A DNA stretch of 11,475 nucleotides from Willaertia magna (lineage: Eukaryota; Heterolobosea; Eutetramitea; Acrasida; Naegleriidae), in assembly GCA_902984215.1 (NCBI GenBank), contig CADWAF010004465.1:1-11475 (forward strand), given 5' to 3'. The notes below the pieces were generated by a model. That model was given only the letters and a program-made list of their open reading frames with translations, did no database searches and was not told the DNA's origin. The translations under genes were made by a program, and so were the position numbers. This document shows positions 7,121 through 11,475 of the stretch, piece by piece; position 1 is the first letter of the stretch; each line of letters opens with the position of its first letter.

Positions 7121-8866
7121 ATGGGGATGAAGGATGATAATAAGATAATAGATGGAAATGAAGAGGATACTCCCATAATTACACCAGTACCCCTACATGC
7201 TACTATTAAAAGATCTAGTTTTGTACTAAGGGATGGACCCCTAGTTATTAAGGGAATACCAAGCATAAATACTTCTAATCTTTCTTCTACAGGAAGTAGA
7301 TATAATTCACCAGTACGACAAAGAGGTTCAAGTAGTCCAACAACTTCTCATTTTCCGTTTAAAAACATTGAACAGGAAACTCCTGTTTCTAACTATACAG
7401 GAGAGAGAAGAAATTCAAAGAAAGAATCTCCTTATTCAAGTCCTAATAATTCCCCTAGAAAAATAGGTTCTCCTGTTTTAACTCCTAGTAATTTAATACC
7501 TAATGTATCTTCATCTCAAAAAACGGAATATGATTTAAAATATATTAATTTAAGAGATTTTAAAATTAAATATTCAATCTGTATTTTAATTGTAACCATA
7601 CTTGTAATCCTAGGTTTAATTTATTCATTTACATTTAGTATAAGGCATTCTAATAATCTCAACAATATTAACAAAGAAGAAGAAGAGGAACAAAATAAAG
7701 GTTGGTTATGGTTCTCCGAGGACAAGGTTACGATTTGTCCTTGGTTTAAGGATAAGAAGGGAGCTATTTCATTCACCTTTGATAGAGGTTATGAATCTCA
7801 ATTAACTTTCAGTTCCTTATTTAAATCCAAACATATTCCTGCAACTTTTTTTATTTCACCCTCTTTGTTTGGAAGTTTTGATTGGGAGTCTGTTAAGCAT
7901 TTAGAAGATAAAGAGGATGAGAATGAAAAGGCTAGGAAAATTTTACATGATACTTTTAAAGAAGATAAAAAGAAAATTGATATTTTAAAAAGGATAATTC
8001 ATGAAAGTTATCATGAAATAGGAAGTCATGGAATGTATGGAATAGAATTTAGAGAAAAGTTAATATCTAAACCTGCTTGGTATAGAACCGATAATGATTT
8101 TAAAGATGTCAGAACATGGTTTATAGAAAAGGTTAATTTAAACCCTGCCTTTGATTTATCATTTTCATGGCCTAATGGATTTCATCAATTTAGCCATGAA
8201 CAAGTTGCTCATAATCACTATGTGGCTTCTAGAAGTATGGAATTTGGTACAAATAAAAAGAACCCTGTGAGGCTAAGCATTGTAAAATCGATAGAAATGA
8301 ATTTTTCACATCTATCCTCCTTAGATAAGTTTCTTCAACAAACGACAGAAAAAGGAGAGTGGATGGTTTTACATAATTCAAAAGGAATAGATTTTTGCAA
8401 AAATTCACAACAATGCGAGACAGGGAAAAATCCAGAAGATGCCAAAACTATTGAACAGTATTTAACTAAAATTAATGAAGAAAGAAATGATTTATTTATT
8501 GATACGTTTGGTAACGTTGCTAGGTACATTCGCCAACGAGAATCTACTAAAGTTAAGAAATATGGTTGGAAACAGTCCTTGTTTTTTATTGAATTGGAAT
8601 ATAAAAAAGGAGCAAATACTTGGTCAACCCCTGCAGTGCCACTTACTTTGAAGGTTAATTTTAAGTCAATGGATTATATGACAAGTGCTACGAATGCAAA
8701 AGTCTCATCCTACATAATAGACTCTAATGGAAATGAAATTGCAGTACAAATTCCTCTAATTAGCATAGATACTTCTGTTCAAAATAGTGGATTATTATAT
8801 TTACATGTCACACCCTGTACTAAATGTATAGGTTTTGGAAGACAAATTATTTATTTACAATTTTAA
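7121..8866 (+). CDS. Type II membrane protein with divergent NodB-like polysaccharide deacetylase domain
   Basis: The frame is 581 residues, starting at the ATG after AAAAAAGT. Residues 1 to about 145 are polar and disordered, with many Ser-Pro/Thr-Pro dipeptides (NSPVRQR, SSPTTS, SPNNSPRK, SPVLTP). A single membrane helix spans about 151-172 (YSICILIVTILVILGLIYSF). A Glu-rich linker follows, then a NodB-type domain: GAISFTFDRGYESQ (D221), IPATFFISPSLFG, HEIGSHGMYG (H303), SWPNGFHQFSHEQVA, GEWMVLHNSKG and FGNVARYIRQRES. Residues from about 485 on are probably a beta-rich end domain with a CTKC pair. NodB enzymes remove N- or O-acetyl groups from chitin-like or other glycans, here outside the cell or in the Golgi lumen. 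In motif 1 the metal-binding second Asp of TFDDG is Arg222, and in motif 2 the second His of HxxxH is Gly307. Catalysis is therefore doubtful and it may be a glycan-binding pseudoenzyme. Its base composition (about 31% GC) exceeds that of the VPS39-like gene. Confidence 0.75.
   Translation: MGMKDDNKIIDGNEEDTPIITPVPLHATIKRSSFVLRDGPLVIKGIPSINTSNLSSTGSRYNSPVRQRGSSSPTTSHFPFKNIEQETPVSNYTGERRNSKKESPYSSPNNSPRKIGSPVLTPSNLIPNVSSSQKTEYDLKYINLRDFKIKYSICILIVTILVILGLIYSFTFSIRHSNNLNNINKEEEEEQNKGWLWFSEDKVTICPWFKDKKGAISFTFDRGYESQLTFSSLFKSKHIPATFFISPSLFGSFDWESVKHLEDKEDENEKARKILHDTFKEDKKKIDILKRIIHESYHEIGSHGMYGIEFREKLISKPAWYRTDNDFKDVRTWFIEKVNLNPAFDLSFSWPNGFHQFSHEQVAHNHYVASRSMEFGTNKKNPVRLSIVKSIEMNFSHLSSLDKFLQQTTEKGEWMVLHNSKGIDFCKNSQQCETGKNPEDAKTIEQYLTKINEERNDLFIDTFGNVARYIRQRESTKVKKYGWKQSLFFIELEYKKGANTWSTPAVPLTLKVNFKSMDYMTSATNAKVSSYIIDSNGNEIAVQIPLISIDTSVQNSGLLYLHVTPCTKCIGFGRQIIYLQF
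8850..8855 (-). terminator. Poly(A) signal AATAAA of the TPR-like gene, inside the opposite gene
   Basis: On the minus strand AATAAA lies 12 nt past the TAA stop (8870-8868). It falls within the last codons of the plus-strand NodB-like gene, as expected when the two stop codons are 1 bp apart. Confidence 0.4.
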
Positions 8867-8867
8867 G

Positions 8868-10775
8868 TTATTTCTTTTCAAATTGATTAATAACAGATAT
8901 TAAGTGATTCAACCTTCCATGTAATTTTTGTATTAATATATTAGCATTATAAGGCTTTTCTTCCTTAATTCTCTTTTCTAATTCCACATATTGGTCTACA
9001 ATTAATTTTAAAGAAGTTAAATCTACAAAACCTCCCTCGAGGGAGAAATCTTTTACATTAATTTCTAGTAACTTGATGTCTAAGGAATTTGGAAAATCAA
9101 TTCTTAATTGTCTTAGCACCCCAATAGCTTTTTGAACATTCTTTAACATGTACATACAAGCAACATAATAACTAGTTGAAGAAGTTATTACTGGTTGTAA
9201 AGGATGTAGATACATCATTTTGAGGTATTGTAAATAATTATCTACACATTCTTGTTGTCTTCTTGCAAAATATAAGGCTCTTGCTTTTCCAAAGAATAAA
9301 TTCGTCCAAAGAGTATAACCATTATATGTACTACTGAATGTAATTGGTCTATCCATTAACTGTTCTTCAAATCTTATAAAGTAATTTGCTGATTGATTTG
9401 CATTCTCCAACATAAAAGAATGCTTTGATTTATTATTTCCATATAAATCAATAAATCTACTGTGTAAAACACCTTTCATAAAATTAACATTTAATAATGG
9501 GGCATAGTCTGTTTTAAAGAAAGATTTTTCTTTTAATAAAATTGATAATTTACTCATTAATTCTAATCCTAAAAAGGTATCTTTTTCAACCGTTGTAATA
9601 TCCATTGATTTAAAATTTGGAGTATTAAAATTAAATATTTTCTTAATTAAAATATAAGAATAATAATAATAAAGATATGGATTATTGCTATCTAACTCTA
9701 AATTATTTTTAAAATAAGACTCTATCGTATTATAACTATTTAAATCATTAGCATTAAATTCCAATAAATTCTTTACCATAAACATACATGTTTTTAAATT
9801 TACTGAAATATTTGTTAATGGATCAACTACCATTAAATCCTTTTCCAATTTAATATTATTTTTAAATTCATCAAATAAAGTTAAAATTTTTTTTTTAAAA
9901 ACTAAATTTTCATTTGAAAATAAAATTGATTCATTTAATAAAAAACTAAAACAAAGTAAAAAATATTTTTCTTTTAAATTATTTAAATCAAATTGTTGTT
10001 TATTTGCTAAATTAAATAAAATCATTAAATTTTTTTGTAAATCAAATTCTATAAATAAAGATTGTAATAATTTATTATGAAATTTAACATTTATTTTTGG
10101 ATCAAACATATCTTTTACAATATTTTTAATTTTATTTTCTTCATTTTCTTTTGTAAAATGTTTTTCTTTAATTAATTTCTCTAAATAAGGTTCAGCAATC
10201 TCTTTAAAATTATCTTCATTTTGTAAAGACCAACCTTGTAAACTATTTTTAATTTTTAAAAAATAAATTGGTTTTAATTCTTCATTTAAATAATTAAAAC
10301 ATTCTTTCATTAAATTTTCATTTTTTAATAATAAATCAATTTCATTTAAAGAATTTATAATTTTTTCTAATAAATTTTTATCTTCAATTTTTAAATTATA
10401 AAGTTTTAAAATATCTTGTTGTAAATTATTATTATTATAAATTGTTTGAATTTTTTGTTTAATATTTAAAATCTTAATTTGTTCTTCTTTTGGTAAATTT
10501 TCAAATTTTATTTCTTTATTTTCTTCAACAAATTGTTGTTGATTTAAGTCTTTTAAATTGTTATTATTGAAAGAAGAAGAATTTCTTTTATTTCTTGGAT
10601 TATTTCTATCTAAAAAGGAATAATTTCTTTTTGAAAATGTTAATAGAATTGTATTTATTAAATATTTATTATTATTGTTATAGTGTTGTTGTTTAAATAA
10701 AGATAATGATGCTGCTGAAAATATCTTATTGGAATATTTCGGAATGTGTTTGAAGAGATTGTTGTTTGAAAGCAT
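8868..10775 (-). CDS. Unrecognised protein, probable mitochondrial presequence and TPR-like helices
   Basis: A 635-residue protein is read from the ATG at 10775, which has nine A before its TG (AAAAAAAAATG). An in-frame ATG at 10811 would add 12 residues (MSIKANFPAQKK) and is the alternative start; upstream of that only non-ATG codons extend the frame. The first 70 or so residues are rich in Ser, Asn, Lys and Arg with almost no acidic residues (LFKHIPKYSNKIFSAASLSL, later SKRNYSFLDR). This fits mitochondrial import. The middle is a long, very Asn/Lys/Leu-rich helical region. Near residues 485-570 two TPR-like helix pairs can be seen: GKARALYFARRQQECVDNYL and YYVACMYMLKNVQKAIGVLR. I recognise no family. 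GC falls from about 27% in the 3' part to about 10% in the 5' half. Confidence 0.65.
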   Translation of the reverse strand: MLSNNNLFKHIPKYSNKIFSAASLSLFKQQHYNNNNKYLINTILLTFSKRNYSFLDRNNPRNKRNSSSFNNNNLKDLNQQQFVEENKEIKFENLPKEEQIKILNIKQKIQTIYNNNNLQQDILKLYNLKIEDKNLLEKIINSLNEIDLLLKNENLMKECFNYLNEELKPIYFLKIKNSLQGWSLQNEDNFKEIAEPYLEKLIKEKHFTKENEENKIKNIVKDMFDPKINVKFHNKLLQSLFIEFDLQKNLMILFNLANKQQFDLNNLKEKYFLLCFSFLLNESILFSNENLVFKKKILTLFDEFKNNIKLEKDLMVVDPLTNISVNLKTCMFMVKNLLEFNANDLNSYNTIESYFKNNLELDSNNPYLYYYYSYILIKKIFNFNTPNFKSMDITTVEKDTFLGLELMSKLSILLKEKSFFKTDYAPLLNVNFMKGVLHSRFIDLYGNNKSKHSFMLENANQSANYFIRFEEQLMDRPITFSSTYNGYTLWTNLFFGKARALYFARRQQECVDNYLQYLKMMYLHPLQPVITSSTSYYVACMYMLKNVQKAIGVLRQLRIDFPNSLDIKLLEINVKDFSLEGGFVDLTSLKLIVDQYVELEKRIKEEKPYNANILIQKLHGRLNHLISVINQFEKK

Positions 10776-10900
10776 TTTTTTTTGAGCGGGAAAGTTTGCT
10801 TTTATTGACATGCCAGCTGTTATTGATAAGAAGTGTTTGTTAAATGAGACAACACAACAACACAATAATGAATGGTTGGAATTAATGAGTTAAGAATTTA

Positions 10901-10906
10901 TTTATT
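10901..10906 (-). terminator. Poly(A) signal AATAAA overlapping the eEF2 stop codon
   Basis: The minus strand ends AAT AGA TAA TAAATAAATTC. AATAAA begins inside the stop codon and a second TAAATAAA copy follows. Confidence 0.5.
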
Positions 10907-11475
10907 ATCTATTCATGTAATCTAAAAAGTCAGTGTAATTTGGTATTTCCTCTTTATCTCCTTTTCTCTTTCTGATATCTTTTACTAATTTATTTACTTG
11001 ACTGTTTTCATCCATAATATCTTGATTAATTACTTTCCAATGGTCAAATGTACATTGAGGGAATGCTTGACCTCCTGTTTCACTTCTTAATTCTTCTGTC
11101 AAACCAAATGACTCAACCACTGGAATATAACATTTAATATTAAGTAATGGTGTTCCCTGTAGATATTCAGTATCAATAATTGTTCCTCTTCTCTTTGTTA
11201 TTACACCATAAATTGATCCCATACATTCTTCTGGACATTGAATTTCAACTAAATAAATTGGTTCAACTAATTTTGTTTTTGCTCTCAGTTGACTTGATTG
11301 GAATGCTTTTTGTGCTGCAGGTATGATTTGACCAGCTCCTCTATGAATAGAGTCAGCATGTAATTGAGCATCAACTAAATTAAATCTTATTCCTCTCATT
11401 GGTTCACCACATAATGCTCCTTCTAAACTTGCTTGTTGGAAAGCAGAAACTACGTAATCTTGAATTTCATTTAAA
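10905..11475 (-). CDS. eEF2: Elongation factor 2, C-terminal part (gene cut by window end)
   Basis: The frame is open to the window edge. The first readable residues are LNEIQDYVVSAFQQA, then EGALCGEPMRGIRF, which is EF-2 domain IV. The diphthamide loop reads LHADSIHRGAGQIIP, with the modified His at 11345-11343. Domain V follows with EPIYLVEIQCPE, GSIYGVITKRRG, VVESFGLTEELRSETGGQAFPQ and FDHWKV. The end is RKRKGDKEEIPNYTDFLDYMNR. The protein moves tRNA and mRNA through the ribosome by GTP hydrolysis in the cytosol. The loop has Ala where most eEF2 have Gly (HRGGGQ), and the C-terminus runs two residues past the usual FLDKL-type end. About 190 of the usual 840 or so residues are in the window. 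GC here is about 40% in one sampled line (11041-11100), the highest I sampled, as expected for a highly expressed gene. Confidence 0.95.
   Translation of the reverse strand, partial: LNEIQDYVVSAFQQASLEGALCGEPMRGIRFNLVDAQLHADSIHRGAGQIIPAAQKAFQSSQLRAKTKLVEPIYLVEIQCPEECMGSIYGVITKRRGTIIDTEYLQGTPLLNIKCYIPVVESFGLTEELRSETGGQAFPQCTFDHWKVINQDIMDENSQVNKLVKDIRKRKGDKEEIPNYTDFLDYMNR

Noticed and set aside
8335..8529. 64-codon open frame on the minus strand
   Set aside because: It lies wholly inside the NodB-like gene, antisense, with no start context or motif.
1..11475. Variant genetic code, CRISPR array, transposon or defence system
   Set aside because: All long frames end at ordinary TAA stops with none internal. 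No direct-repeat arrays, terminal repeats, transposase or nuclease motifs were seen.

Overview
This is nuclear DNA of an AT-rich, compact, intron-bearing unicellular eukaryote. The evidence is a 5S rRNA gene with eukaryote-type internal promoter boxes, short introns (43-50 nt) with GTAAGT donors, AATAAA-type 3' ends, a eukaryotic elongation factor 2, a HOPS/CORVET subunit and a probable mitochondrial presequence protein. All long frames end in TAA and the standard code fits. Asn-rich tracts and A-rich contexts before several start codons suggest an amoeba-like protist (amoebozoan or heterolobosean) or another AT-rich lineage. The window alone does not decide this.

Layout (+ strand coordinates). 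139-258 (-): 5S rRNA with a T6 terminator. 412-1718 (-): a seven-transmembrane protein assembled here from four exons, one of them only 5 nt long. 1934-5188 (-): a large single-exon VPS39/TGFBRAP1-like vacuolar tethering subunit. 5318-6718 (-): a NAPE-PLD-like metallo-beta-lactamase-fold gene with one clear intron, but with the first half of its catalytic domain missing and the frame broken near 6250-6340. 6719-7120: a 402-bp divergent intergenic region. 7121-8866 (+): a single-pass membrane protein with an outer NodB-like polysaccharide deacetylase domain whose metal-binding motifs are altered. 8868-10775 (-): an unrecognised, probably mitochondrial protein with TPR-like helices, ending 1 bp from the previous gene. 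10905-11475 (-): the C-terminal part of eEF2, cut by the window end.

The genes do not form an obvious pathway. VPS39 (endolysosomal fusion), NAPE-PLD (membrane lipid hydrolysis), a 7TM receptor-like protein and a surface NodB-like protein all concern membranes, but the grouping looks like ordinary eukaryotic gene order, not an operon or gene cluster. I did not find a defence or mobile system. The points most worth a second look are the predicted 5-nt microexon, the internally deleted NAPE-PLD gene, the NodB domain with substituted metal ligands, the recurrent TAATAAA overlap of stop codon and poly(A) signal, and sharp base-composition changes between and within neighbouring genes.
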